In this document: positions 19,376-29,606 of the stretch, piece by piece
Layout of the letters: each line of letters opens with the position of its first letter
How positions within the stretch are numbered: the first letter of the stretch is position 1
NCBI GenBank assembly: GCA_007119615.1
Contig: SKPH01000044.1
Coordinates: forward strand, 1-37,175
Length of the DNA: 37,175 nucleotides
From: Syntrophomonadaceae bacterium
Lineage (GTDB): Bacteria > Bacillota > Dethiobacteria > DTU022
Direction: 5' to 3'
Program-made: the position numbers and the translations under genes
The notes under the pieces: model-generated
What the model was told of the DNA's origin: nothing
Seen by the model: the letters and a program-made list of their open reading frames with translations, nothing else
Database searches by the model: none

Positions 19376-21493
19376 ATGGAAACATATACCATGGATTTGC
19401 AGGGCAAAAAGCTCACCATGGAAACGGGCAGACTGGCCAAACAAGCCAGCGGAGCCGTTTTACTGCGTTATGGCGATACAATGGTTCTCGTGACGGCCAC
19501 AGCTTCAGACGAGCCGCGAGAAGGGGTAGATTTTTTACCGATGACAGTCGATTACGAAGAGAGGCTCTATGCCGTCGGGAGAATTCCCGGAGGTTTTATA
19601 AAAAGGGAAGGTCGTCCTACAGAACGTGCGATACTGGGCTGCCGATTAACCGATCGCTCCCTGCGCCCCCTTTTCCCAAAGGGATTTAGGAATTCGGTTC
19701 ATATCGTAAGCACGATCTTTTCCATGGATCAGGATTGCCCGCCCGAACCGTTGTCAATTATCGGAGCTTCGGCGGCACTTTCGATATCAAAAATACCTTT
19801 TGCAGAGCCGATAGCAGCCGTAATCGTCGGGCTTATTGACGGAGAACCGGTGGTGAACCCCGACCAGGAGCAGGTCCAAAAAAGCGATCTGCACCTGATG
19901 CTGGCCGGTACAAAAGATGCAGTTATGATGGTCGAAGCAGGGGCCCGGGAAATCAGTAAAGAAGAAGTGCTGAAGTGTATTGAAGCAGGACACGAGGTTA
20001 TAAAAGAAATCGTTGCCGTACAGGAGCAGATGGTTGCAGATGTCGGCGTTGAAAAAATGGAAGTTGAAAGCCGGGAGCTACCCCGGGAAATAGTGGATAG
20101 GGTAGCACAACCGATCAAAGAAGGCGTTACACAGGCCCTGAGGATACCCGAGAAGCAGGAGCGGGAGACGCAACTGGCTGCTGTAAAAAAAGATCTGGTG
20201 GCCCGTTACCTTGAGGAATTTCCGGATAACGAAAAGGAACTGGGTAAAATATTTGAAGACATCCTGAAGGAAACCCTGCGTGCATTGATTACGGATGAAG
20301 GTTTGCGCGCAGATGGACGCGCTCCAAAAGAAATCAGGCCAATTAGCTGTGAAATTGGGGAGTTTCCACGCACTCACGGCTCAGCGATATTTACCCGCGG
20401 CCAAACCCAGGTCCTCAATATCTGCACCCTGTCAGCATTAAGAGATATGCAGATGCTTGACGGTCTTGGGATTGAAGAGTCAAAGCGTTTTATTCACCAC
20501 TATAATTTCCCTCCTTTCAGTGTCGGCGAGGCAGGTTTTATGCGCGGCCCCGGACGCAGGGAAATTGGACATGGAGCCCTTGCTGAAAAAGCGCTGGAGC
20601 CGGTTGTCCCAAACGAAGATGAGTTTCCTTATACAATTCGCCTGGTTTCCGAAGTGCTCGAATCCAACGGGTCCACCTCGATGGCCAGCGTATGCGCAGG
20701 ATCGCTTGCGATGATGGATACCGGCGTTCCACTAAAAAGAGCGGTAGCCGGAATAGCCATGGGTTTGGTTAAGGAAGGCGATAAAGCTGTTATTTTATCT
20801 GACATCCAGGGTGTTGAAGACTTCCTGGGAGATATGGACTTTAAAATCGCCGGTACAGACGAGGGGATTACCGCCATCCAAATGGATATCAAAATAAAGG
20901 GCATCTCCCGTGAAATTTTTGAGACTGCACTCGCCGAAGCCGATACCGGCTACAGGCATATTCTTGGAATAATGAATGAAACTATTAGCGAAGCCCGCCC
21001 TGAGCTGTCACCTAACGCACCGCGCATGATCAAGCTTCAAATCGGTGTTGATAAGATCAGGGATGTAATCGGTCCGGGTGGAAGGATGATCAATAAGATC
21101 ATTGCCGAAACCGGCGTCGGGATTGATATTGAGCCCGACGGCAGGGTATTCATAGCTGCCGTTGATCCGGAAGGCGGCAAAAAGGCGCAGGAAATGATTG
21201 AGGCCCTGGTTAGAGAAGTCGAACCCGGAGAGGTTTACCTGGGTAAAGTAACAAGGGTCGAGCGTTATGGAGCATTTGTTGAAGTCCTGCCGGGTAAAGA
21301 AGGACTGCTGCATATTTCACATCTTGATCACAACCGGGTCGAGAAGACGGAAGATGTGGTTAATCTCGGTGATGAACTCGAAGTCAAGGTGCTCGATATT
21401 GATGAAAGAGGGCGGATTAACCTCTCAAGAAAAGCCCTGTTAAAGAGATCATCCGGTGATGAAGGCGGCGGTAAGCCAAGACCGCGTCGCTAA
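19376..21493 (+). CDS. pnp: Polyribonucleotide nucleotidyltransferase
   Basis: [50 protein letters not shown] ([20 protein letters not shown]) and S1 domains. Confidence 0.98.
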   Translation: METYTMDLQGKKLTMETGRLAKQASGAVLLRYGDTMVLVTATASDEPREGVDFLPMTVDYEERLYAVGRIPGGFIKREGRPTERAILGCRLTDRSLRPLFPKGFRNSVHIVSTIFSMDQDCPPEPLSIIGASAALSISKIPFAEPIAAVIVGLIDGEPVVNPDQEQVQKSDLHLMLAGTKDAVMMVEAGAREISKEEVLKCIEAGHEVIKEIVAVQEQMVADVGVEKMEVESRELPREIVDRVAQPIKEGVTQALRIPEKQERETQLAAVKKDLVARYLEEFPDNEKELGKIFEDILKETLRALITDEGLRADGRAPKEIRPISCEIGEFPRTHGSAIFTRGQTQVLNICTLSALRDMQMLDGLGIEESKRFIHHYNFPPFSVGEAGFMRGPGRREIGHGALAEKALEPVVPNEDEFPYTIRLVSEVLESNGSTSMASVCAGSLAMMDTGVPLKRAVAGIAMGLVKEGDKAVILSDIQGVEDFLGDMDFKIAGTDEGITAIQMDIKIKGISREIFETALAEADTGYRHILGIMNETISEARPELSPNAPRMIKLQIGVDKIRDVIGPGGRMINKIIAETGVGIDIEPDGRVFIAAVDPEGGKKAQEMIEALVREVEPGEVYLGKVTRVERYGAFVEVLPGKEGLLHISHLDHNRVEKTEDVVNLGDELEVKVLDIDERGRINLSRKALLKRSSGDEGGGKPRPRR

Positions 21494-21499
21494 AGGTGA

Positions 21500-21536
21500 A
21501 GCAGTAAAAACCCTGCTATCCGGGGTTTTTTACTGT
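21500..21536 (+). terminator. Intrinsic terminator after pnp
   Basis: CAGTAAAAACCC-tgctatcc-GGGGTTTTTTACTG inverted repeat with an internal T-run. Confidence 0.8.
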
Positions 21537-21571
21537 AAACAGAGCTAAACAGCCCGATTGATGGGAGAAAA

Positions 21572-22030
21572 TTGACTATGCCCCGGGAAACGGTAAAGCT
21601 GCCGATAAAAAAAGTTGAAGGCGCTGACGATATTCCTCTGCCCCGCTATATGACTGAAGGCTCTTCAGGAATGGATCTGTATGCGGCAGTCGTACAGGCT
21701 ATAACTATTGCGCCTGGAGGAACCTTCCTGGTTCCAACGGGATTGATGGTTGCAGTTCCGATCGGGTACGAGCTGCAAATCAGGCCACGCAGCGGCCTGG
21801 CGGCTAAGCAGGGAATCGGTATTCTTAATTCACCGGGTACGATAGATTCGGACTATCGTGGTGAAATTAAAATAATTATGATCAACCTTGGCCTGGAGCC
21901 ATTTGTAATAAAACGCAAGGACCGGATTGCCCAGATGGTTCTTTGTCATGTTCCGCAGGCGATCCCGGCAGAAGTAGATCATCTGCCTCCCACTGACCGC
22001 AGTGACGGGGGCTTCGGACATACAGGATAG
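21572..22030 (+). CDS. dut: dUTP diphosphatase
   Basis: GSSGMDLYAA, RPRSGLAAKQGIGILNSPGTIDSDYRGEIKIIMINLG, RIAQMVL, RSDGGFGHTG motifs. Confidence 0.96.
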   Translation: MTMPRETVKLPIKKVEGADDIPLPRYMTEGSSGMDLYAAVVQAITIAPGGTFLVPTGLMVAVPIGYELQIRPRSGLAAKQGIGILNSPGTIDSDYRGEIKIIMINLGLEPFVIKRKDRIAQMVLCHVPQAIPAEVDHLPPTDRSDGGFGHTG

Positions 22031-22160
22031 ACGGAAACAGGAGGGCGGTATTCAGACGTCAGAAGCGTAATCGTAACAAAATTCAGGAGCAGCAAAAATA
22101 AGCTAAAGGAGAATAAAATCCAGTCCTGATAATTTGTAATTAAAAAAACGGAGGTTTATT

Positions 22161-23855
22161 TTGTCTAGAAGAAATAAGAAAAATAAAGTATTACAACTGA
22201 TTCCGCTTGGCGGAGTCGGTGAAATCGGAAAGAACATGTTTGTGTTGAAATACGGCCAGGAATGTATAATCATGGATGCGGGATTGAAATTCCCGGACGA
22301 CTCCATGCTCGGGATAGATATTGTAATTCCCGACATAGGATATTTAAATGATCAGAATATTAAGATCCTCGGGATTATTCTGTCTCACGGCCATGAAGAT
22401 CATATCGGCGCTCTGCCGTATATAATCGAAGAGCTGGATGCTCCGGTTTATGGAACCCGGCTGACCCTCGGTTTGGTCGAAGCGAAATTCATGGAACACC
22501 CGGCCAAGAACGTCAGGTTGCACGAAATTAACCCGGACCAAAGGCTGGTCCTGTCAGAAAGCTTTAAGCTTGATTTTTTCAGGACCAATCACAGCATTCC
22601 GGATTCAGTCGGGATGGCAGTGGAGACGCCGGCAGGTATTGTTGTCTACACCAGCGACTTTAAATTTGACCAGACGCCGGTTGACGGCCGGATAACAGAT
22701 TATCACAAGCTGGCTGAATTGGGGCGTAAAGGGGTAGTTGCCGCTTTAATTGATTCTACCAATGCCGATCGACCGGGTTACACACTGTCGGAAAAAGAGG
22801 TAGGGGAGAGTATCAATGAAATTTTCCGCTTGTCCCGCAGCCGGATTATCCTGGCGACTTTTGCCTCGAACATCCATCGTATTCAACAGGTGGTTGATGC
22901 GGCGATCCGGTATGATCGGAAAATTGGCATTGCCGGACGCAGCATAGTTAACTCGGTTAACATATCAACAGAACTGGGCTACCTGAAAATCCCCAAAGAT
23001 ATAGTTGTCGACCTGGATAAAATAAAAAAGGTTCCCCATGAAAAAATGGCGCTGATTACCACGGGCAGTCAGGGTGAGCCGCTGTCGGCCCTGACCAGGA
23101 TTTCGAAATCGGAACACCGCCAGATTGAAATATTTCCGGGAGACACGGTAATTATTGCCGCAAGTCCGATTCCCGGCAATGAGAAACTTGTTGCCCGGAC
23201 TGTTAATAACCTGTTCCAGTTAAAGGCGGATGTAATCTACCGCCCGATTTCCGGTGTGCACGTTTCTGGGCACGGCAGCGAAGAAGAGCTTAAACTGATG
23301 ATGAACCTTCTACGCCCGGATTATATTATCCCCGTCCACGGAGAATACCGCCAGCAGGCCTACTGCTCCAAAATCGCCCAAAAATTAGGCATGGCTGAAG
23401 AGAATGTATTTCTGGCGAAGATCGGCAATGTGATGGAGTTTGCCGATGGAGAAGGCCGCTTTTCAGGGTCTGTTCCGTCGGGAAGAGTCCTGGTTGACGG
23501 TTTTGGCGTTGGTGATGTGGGAGAAGTGGTTATCCGTGATCGTCAGATGCTTTCGGAAGACGGGATAGTGATTATCGTCCTGGCAGTTGACCAGAAAAAC
23601 AGTAAAATAATATCCGGGCCGGAAATTATCACCCGGGGTTTTGTATACGTTCGGGAATCGATCAACCTACTGGAAGATGCGAAAGCAGCTGTATCAAAAG
23701 CAATAGATAAAATTAACAAAGATGACCTTCAGGAATGGAATAAGATTAAATCCAGGGTCAGAGACGCAGCTTCATCCTACTTTTATGAGCATACCGGCCG
23801 CAAGCCGATGATTATGCCCATAGTTATCGATATACCGCCGGTCAACGGAAAATAA
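22161..23855 (+). CDS. rnj: Ribonuclease J
   Basis: IPLGGVGEIGKNMFVLKYG, LSHGHEDHIGALPYI, TGSQGEPLSALTRIS, SGHGSEEELKLMMNLLRPDYIIPVHGEYR; TTG start. Confidence 0.96.
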   Translation: MSRRNKKNKVLQLIPLGGVGEIGKNMFVLKYGQECIIMDAGLKFPDDSMLGIDIVIPDIGYLNDQNIKILGIILSHGHEDHIGALPYIIEELDAPVYGTRLTLGLVEAKFMEHPAKNVRLHEINPDQRLVLSESFKLDFFRTNHSIPDSVGMAVETPAGIVVYTSDFKFDQTPVDGRITDYHKLAELGRKGVVAALIDSTNADRPGYTLSEKEVGESINEIFRLSRSRIILATFASNIHRIQQVVDAAIRYDRKIGIAGRSIVNSVNISTELGYLKIPKDIVVDLDKIKKVPHEKMALITTGSQGEPLSALTRISKSEHRQIEIFPGDTVIIAASPIPGNEKLVARTVNNLFQLKADVIYRPISGVHVSGHGSEEELKLMMNLLRPDYIIPVHGEYRQQAYCSKIAQKLGMAEENVFLAKIGNVMEFADGEGRFSGSVPSGRVLVDGFGVGDVGEVVIRDRQMLSEDGIVIIVLAVDQKNSKIISGPEIITRGFVYVRESINLLEDAKAAVSKAIDKINKDDLQEWNKIKSRVRDAASSYFYEHTGRKPMIMPIVIDIPPVNGK

Positions 23856-23891
23856 TATCTGTTCTTGCCGAAAGAAAAGCCGATCAATCTA

Positions 23892-23934
23892 AAATGGGGG
23901 CATTTCCCTGTAAGGGGTCTGTCCCCATTATTTT
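23892..23934 (+). terminator. Intrinsic terminator after rnj
   Basis: AATGGGG ... CCCCATT outer stem with inner CCCT-gtaa-GGGG, followed by ATTTTATT. Confidence 0.75.
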
Positions 23935-24036
23935 ATTAACAGTGTTTTCTAATAGCAGGATCCTACCGGTATTTAGTAGAAATGTTAGGCTTGAACCTGG
24001 ACGTTCTTAAATTTAACCCGGAGGAGAGAAGCGCAG

Positions 24037-24924
24037 TTGGAAAGCTATAAATTCATTGTTAATCCGGTTGCCGGCGGTGGAAAAGCGAAAGCCATGATGC
24101 CTAAAATTAAGGAATATTTTAGAAATGCCGGAGCAGATTTTGATATTTACCAGACCAGGGGTCCGTGCGATGCTATCGAAGCCGCCTCCAGGTCGGCTGA
24201 AGAAGGATTCGATATTGTGGTTGCAGTCGGCGGTGATGGAACTTTGAACGAAGTCCTTAACGGGCTTGTAGGGACGAAGTCCGTTCTGGCAGTAATACAC
24301 GGCGGTAAGGGAAATGATTTCGCTACAGCCGTTCATATGCCCCGGGAACCGGAGAAAGCCTGCCGGGATTTGCTGAGAGCGGAAACCAAAGATATTGACC
24401 TGGGTAAGGTACTGGATCGCTATTTTATCAATACCGTCGGGGTTGGTTTAGATGCAGCTGTCGCACTGCGCGTCAACCGCGGTGTCCGGCCCTTTACGGG
24501 AGTTTCAGCATATATCTATGCTTTTTTCGAGACGCTTCTGTCCTACAAAGTAATTGATATGGAGATCGATCTTGGAAATATCAAGCTAAAAATGAGCCCG
24601 TTTCTTGTAGCTGTTGGAATTGGCCAGGCTTACGGCGGCGGGATGAAGGTGCTTCCGGACGCCATCCAGGATGACGGCCTTTTTGATATATGTGTATTTA
24701 ATAATATGAACCGGCTGGCCATGGCTTACCATTTCCCGAAAGTATTCAGCGGGAAACTGAAAGATATCGAACAGGCCGGAATGTACCGGGCCAGGGAAGT
24801 TAAATTGAAGTTGAGTGAAGTCAGCCCTCTGCACCTTGAGGGTGAGATTTTATTCGGAGACCGGATGCATTTTACCCTGGAGCCCGGGGGAATGACGGTG
24901 ATCTGCGGAAGCGCTCCGAATTAA
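24037..24924 (+). CDS. Diacylglycerol kinase / YegS-like lipid kinase
   Basis: FIVNPVAGGGKAKAMMPKI, VAVGGDGTLNEVLNGLVG, GKGNDFATAVHMP. Confidence 0.92.
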   Translation: MESYKFIVNPVAGGGKAKAMMPKIKEYFRNAGADFDIYQTRGPCDAIEAASRSAEEGFDIVVAVGGDGTLNEVLNGLVGTKSVLAVIHGGKGNDFATAVHMPREPEKACRDLLRAETKDIDLGKVLDRYFINTVGVGLDAAVALRVNRGVRPFTGVSAYIYAFFETLLSYKVIDMEIDLGNIKLKMSPFLVAVGIGQAYGGGMKVLPDAIQDDGLFDICVFNNMNRLAMAYHFPKVFSGKLKDIEQAGMYRAREVKLKLSEVSPLHLEGEILFGDRMHFTLEPGGMTVICGSAPN

Positions 24925-24983
24925 ACAGCCATATTAAAAGCAAAGGCCCGGATTACTCTGGTTTTTATGAAAAGGGGATAGAC

Positions 24984-25772
24984 ATGAATGTATGGGAAGC
25001 GGCCTTCCTGGGTTTGATTCAGGGTTTAACTGAATTTTTACCGGTTAGCAGCTCCGGACATCTCGTTATTTTCCAGGATATTCTGGGCCTTGATGAGCCG
25101 GGATTGACTCTTGAGGTTTTACTGCACTTCGGAACACTTTTTTCCGTTCTTTTTGTATTCGGGAAAGATTTCCTGGCTTTACTCAATTTCAGAGAAGACA
25201 GGAAACAGCGTTACTTAATTTATATGCTACTTGCCGGACTGGTGGCAACCGGCATGATCGGCATACTGCTATACAATTTTGCCGGGATCCTTTTTGGATC
25301 AACACTCCTGGTAGGTTTTATGCTTTTATTTACCGGGGGAATACTCTTTCTCCTGACGATCATCCCGGAGGGTAAAAAACAGGTTACCGATATGAAGGTG
25401 AAGGATGCCATATGGATCGGTCTGCTGCAGGGCTTTGCGGTAATCCCGGGGATTTCCCGCTCCGGTTCGACTATAATGGCCGCCCTCTGGAGGGGCCTCG
25501 ATCGGGAAACTGCAGTTAAGTATTCGTTTATGCTTTCCGCTCCGGTAATATTTGGAGCGACCCTCCTGGAAATAAGAGAAATGATCGTTGTCGGTATTGA
25601 GCAGGTAATGGTGCTCAATTATATAGTAGGCGGATTGGTTGCATTTCTTGCCGGGATATTAGCGATTAAGGTTTTTATCCGGGCACTGGCCAGTCAAAAA
25701 TTCCACTATTTCGCTTACTATTGCTGGGCAGCCGGGAGCCTGGTCATTATCATTTCCCTGATTCGCCTGTAG
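24984..25772 (+). CDS. uppP: Undecaprenyl-diphosphatase
   Basis: AAFLGLIQGLTEFLPVSSSGHLVIFQ, GFAVIPGISRSGSTIMAALWRGLDRETAVKYSF. Confidence 0.96.
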   Translation: MNVWEAAFLGLIQGLTEFLPVSSSGHLVIFQDILGLDEPGLTLEVLLHFGTLFSVLFVFGKDFLALLNFREDRKQRYLIYMLLAGLVATGMIGILLYNFAGILFGSTLLVGFMLLFTGGILFLLTIIPEGKKQVTDMKVKDAIWIGLLQGFAVIPGISRSGSTIMAALWRGLDRETAVKYSFMLSAPVIFGATLLEIREMIVVGIEQVMVLNYIVGGLVAFLAGILAIKVFIRALASQKFHYFAYYCWAAGSLVIIISLIRL

Positions 25773-25809
25773 ATCAATGAAATGACTGGCGATGTTCAGG
25801 TGATTATGC

Positions 25810-25838
25810 TTTACAATAACGAACAAATGTTTTATAAT
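25810..25838 (+). promoter_or_regulatory. Strong putative sigma-A promoter upstream of ftsK
   Basis: TTTACA (25810-25815)-N17-TATAAT (25833-25838). Confidence 0.75.
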
Positions 25839-25880
25839 ACGAAATAATGATTCAATTTGAATGTGAGGTGGCAGCTAAAC

Positions 25881-28193
25881 TTGGCCAAGCGGCGAAAAAG
25901 AAGGTTAAAGAAAGAGATGCGCAGCCAGGTTAAAGGCCTTTTGCTTCTGGCCCTGGCAGCATTTTGTTATGTGGGACTTATCCATACCGACCAGTCCGGA
26001 GGGATAGGCCTGTATGTCAATACCATTTTACGAACCCTGGCCGGGGAAGCTGCTATTGTAATTCCGTTTTTTATCGGCCTTCTGGGGCTGCGTGTGATCT
26101 TACCCCTTAACCGTTCAAAGATCCGCACCAGGCTGATTGGACTTTTAATTTTACAGCTTTTATATATGATCTGGATTCACCTGCAGTTTCTGATTGGTAC
26201 CGGATTATACCTGACCGCAGAAAACCTTTTTTTACAAAGTCTGAATTCAGGCTTAAACCATCTGGGCGGTGGGATCATCGGTTCCGTTTTTGCAGTTGCC
26301 GTATTATACCTCCTGGGGACAACAGGAAGCCGGATCCTGATTGTAACACTGGCCCTTATTTCAGCTTTACTGGTTCTCGATATTTCGATCAGACATGTTA
26401 TAAATACCCTTCTGGGCTGGGTTAGGAAAGGGATTGATTCTTTGAAAGCCCCGGCCAAAGCGTTGATTAAATTTTTCCGGGGTGGGGCTTCATTAACCCG
26501 GTCGAAACTGAAGCTGGCAGCTGAAAAGAAATACGATACTTCCGGGGTTACCGCGGAGCAGGATTCGGGCACCCTTCAAAACTATGACCCGACTGGATTG
26601 GAACAGTCCGGGTATACTCCTCAGGAAGTGCGGGCAGAGAGCACCGACTACCAGAATGAGCGAAGGATTAAGGTTACGGAGCCGCTGCAGGAGGATAGTC
26701 AGGGTTTAAATAACAGCCCTTCCGTTGCTATCCCCGGCAGGCAGGCGCTGCCCGAGAATTACATTTTACCCCCGCTGGAACTGCTTTCTCTGCCCAGGGC
26801 AGTCAGTGAACAGCATCATCTTAAGACCAGCAGGGATAGGGCAAAACTGCTGGAAAGTACCCTGCAGAGTTTTGGGGTCAGGGCAAAGGTTACCCATGTC
26901 CAATCCGGGCCTACTGTTACCCGATTTGAGGTCCAGCCCGAAGCGGGAGTCAAGGTCAGCAAAATTATCAGTCTCTCAGACGATCTAGCTCTAAACCTGG
27001 CTGCTCCGCTGGTCAGAATCGAAGCGCCGATTCCAGGTAAGGCTGCTCTCGGCATCGAGGTCCCCAATACGGTTATCTCCCTGGTTAATATCCGTGAAGT
27101 AATGGAAAACGCAGCCTACAAAGAGAGCAATTCCGCTCTTACAGTGGGACTGGGGAAGGATATTACCGGCGTACCGGTTATAGCCGATTTAGCGAAGATG
27201 CCTCACCTTTTAATAGCCGGAGCAACAGGTGCCGGAAAAAGCGTGTGCCTGAATACGGTTATCACCAGCATTCTCTATAAGGCCGGCTCGGAGCTGGTCC
27301 GTTTCCTGATGATCGATCCTAAAGTTGTCGAGTTGAGCGTATACAATGGTATCCCGCACTTGTTGATGCCTGTGCTTACCGATCCGCGCAAGGCTGCCCT
27401 GGCTCTTCGGAATATGGTCAGGGAAATGGGCAGGCGCTATGACCTCTTCGCCCGCCTTGAAGTACGTGATATCGGCACCTACAATGATCTGGCTGCAAAT
27501 GATCCGGAGCTGGAAAAGCTGCCGTTTATCGTGGTTATAATTGATGAACTGGCAGACCTGATGCTGGTATCGCCAGGCGAAGTTGAAGATTCAATTGCCA
27601 GGCTGGCCCAGATGTCGAGAGCTGCGGGAATCCATCTTATCGTTGCTACTCAGAGGCCCTCGGTTGATGTATTGACCGGTATTATCAAGGCTAACATTAC
27701 CTCAAGAATTGCCTTTACTGTTTCATCTCAGTTTGATTCCAGGACAATTCTCGATATGGCAGGTGCAGAAAAGTTACTCGGCCGCGGCGATATGCTTTAC
27801 TACCCTGTCGGTGCGGTTAAGCCCATTCGTGTCCAAGGCGCCTACGTAAGTGAAATAGAGGTAAAAAAAGTTACCGATTTTATAAAGAACCAGGGTCCGG
27901 TCGAGTATGAAAACGGCAGCGCTTTTCTGGAAACTCCGGATGATGCCGAGGAGGAAGAGCTGGATTCCCTTTTTGCCGAAGCAGTGGACCTGGTTGTGAG
28001 AACCGGCCAGGCTTCGATATCGCTGCTGCAGAGACGTTTCAGGATTGGCTATACAAGAGCAGCCCGTCTGATTGATGACCTGGAGAGGCGGGGAGTAGTC
28101 GGTCAGTTTGAAGGCAGTAAGCCCAGGGAAGTGCTGGTAACCGCTGAACAGGCCGCGAAAATATGCGAAGATTTTAACAGAAATGCTGACTGA
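25881..28193 (+). CDS. ftsK: DNA translocase FtsK/SpoIIIE family
   Basis: N-terminal TM segments; PHLLIAGATGAGKSVCLNTVI, FLMIDPKVVELSVYNGIPHLL, C-terminal winged-helix gamma domain. TTG at 25881 (MAKRRKRRLKKE) favoured over the ORF-track start at 25857. Confidence 0.94.
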   Translation: MAKRRKRRLKKEMRSQVKGLLLLALAAFCYVGLIHTDQSGGIGLYVNTILRTLAGEAAIVIPFFIGLLGLRVILPLNRSKIRTRLIGLLILQLLYMIWIHLQFLIGTGLYLTAENLFLQSLNSGLNHLGGGIIGSVFAVAVLYLLGTTGSRILIVTLALISALLVLDISIRHVINTLLGWVRKGIDSLKAPAKALIKFFRGGASLTRSKLKLAAEKKYDTSGVTAEQDSGTLQNYDPTGLEQSGYTPQEVRAESTDYQNERRIKVTEPLQEDSQGLNNSPSVAIPGRQALPENYILPPLELLSLPRAVSEQHHLKTSRDRAKLLESTLQSFGVRAKVTHVQSGPTVTRFEVQPEAGVKVSKIISLSDDLALNLAAPLVRIEAPIPGKAALGIEVPNTVISLVNIREVMENAAYKESNSALTVGLGKDITGVPVIADLAKMPHLLIAGATGAGKSVCLNTVITSILYKAGSELVRFLMIDPKVVELSVYNGIPHLLMPVLTDPRKAALALRNMVREMGRRYDLFARLEVRDIGTYNDLAANDPELEKLPFIVVIIDELADLMLVSPGEVEDSIARLAQMSRAAGIHLIVATQRPSVDVLTGIIKANITSRIAFTVSSQFDSRTILDMAGAEKLLGRGDMLYYPVGAVKPIRVQGAYVSEIEVKKVTDFIKNQGPVEYENGSAFLETPDDAEEEELDSLFAEAVDLVVRTGQASISLLQRRFRIGYTRAARLIDDLERRGVVGQFEGSKPREVLVTAEQAAKICEDFNRNAD

Positions 28194-28204
28194 GGAGTTT
28201 AAAA

Positions 28205-29575
28205 TTGAAGCCTGAAGACCGTATATCGAACCTGACCGGATCCGAATTTAAAAGTATTAAGCTGGCGGCCGTATCTCTGGGCTGTTCAAAAAACCGGATC
28301 GACACGGAAGAAGTCCTGGGACTTCTTTCCGGTTGGGGTTTCGTCATAACCGATGATTACCGCTCTGCTGATATTATCATCGTTAACACCTGCAGCTTTA
28401 TTGAAGAAGCTCAGCAGGAGTCTGTAAACAAGCTGCTTGAACTGTCCGGAACAACCGGGCGCCAACCGAAAATAGTTGCTGCCGGCTGCCTGGTGGAACT
28501 GTTCGGTAGTAAAATTACAAAATCTATACCGGAAATTGATGGCGCGATCGGCGCACATAGTTATAGATCCCTGGAAAAATTTATGAAAATGCTGATCAGC
28601 GGTAAACGGCCTGTCATTAAGCAAAAACCATCTGCCACCTATAGTTCACTTTCACCGAGAATTTTAACCAGCCCGGCTCACAGCGCTAATGTTAAAATTG
28701 CCGAAGGCTGCAGCAATCGCTGCCATTACTGCCTGATACCCTCGATCAGGGGTATTTACCGCAGCAGGCGGCCGGAAGAAATTGTAACCGAAATCAAAAG
28801 TTTGCTTGCAAACGGGACACGTGAGATAAACCTTATCGCCCAGGATACTACCGCTTATGGGACTGACAGCGAAACGCTGCCGGACCTCTCCGGCCTGATC
28901 AGGCAAATCCTCGACCTTGATTACCAGTTCTGGCTGAGGATCATGTACACCTACCCGTCAAGAATAGACGATCAGCTGATCGACCTGATAGCTTCTGAGA
29001 GCAGGATTTGCAATTACCTTGATTTGCCGATTCAACATGTCAGCGATCAGATTCTCCGCCTGATGAACCGATCGTACGGTAAAGAAGAGTTGTCGGGACT
29101 TGTGAAGAAACTGCGCAATCGTATTCCGGACCTTGCTCTGCGCACAACCTGTATGGTCGGTTACCCCGGTGAAGGATTGAGACAGTTCAGGGAACTGATC
29201 GATTTTATCACAGAAAACCCGTTTGAAAGACTTGGTGCATTCACCTACTCGGGCCAGGAAGGAACCGTAGCTGCCGACATGGCGGGAGAGGTCCCGCCAC
29301 GTGTTGCCAAAAAAAGATACCGGGAATTGATGCTGAGGCAGCAGCGTATTTCCGATCAACTGAACCGTAGCCTGATCGGCAAAGAACTAAGAGTTATTGT
29401 TGAAAAAGCTATTGAGCCTCATCAGGGCCGCTATTACGGCCGCACGGAATACCAGGCACCAGAGGTAGACGGCGGCGTATATTTTAGCTCACAGAGTCTC
29501 CTGATGCCCGGTGAGATGGTTTCTGTGAAGGTCTGCGCCTCTTCGCCGTATAATTTGCTGGCGAAAGCGCTCTAA
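28205..29575 (+). CDS. rimO: Ribosomal protein S12 methylthiotransferase
   Basis: VSLGCSKNRIDTEEVLG, NTCSFIEEAQQES, AEGCSNRCHYCLIPSIRGIYRSR radical-SAM motif, YLDLPIQHVSDQILRLMNR. Confidence 0.95.
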   Translation: MKPEDRISNLTGSEFKSIKLAAVSLGCSKNRIDTEEVLGLLSGWGFVITDDYRSADIIIVNTCSFIEEAQQESVNKLLELSGTTGRQPKIVAAGCLVELFGSKITKSIPEIDGAIGAHSYRSLEKFMKMLISGKRPVIKQKPSATYSSLSPRILTSPAHSANVKIAEGCSNRCHYCLIPSIRGIYRSRRPEEIVTEIKSLLANGTREINLIAQDTTAYGTDSETLPDLSGLIRQILDLDYQFWLRIMYTYPSRIDDQLIDLIASESRICNYLDLPIQHVSDQILRLMNRSYGKEELSGLVKKLRNRIPDLALRTTCMVGYPGEGLRQFRELIDFITENPFERLGAFTYSGQEGTVAADMAGEVPPRVAKKRYRELMLRQQRISDQLNRSLIGKELRVIVEKAIEPHQGRYYGRTEYQAPEVDGGVYFSSQSLLMPGEMVSVKVCASSPYNLLAKAL

Positions 29576-29606
29576 ATTCGAGTTATTTTACCGAGGTGAC
29601 ATTTAA

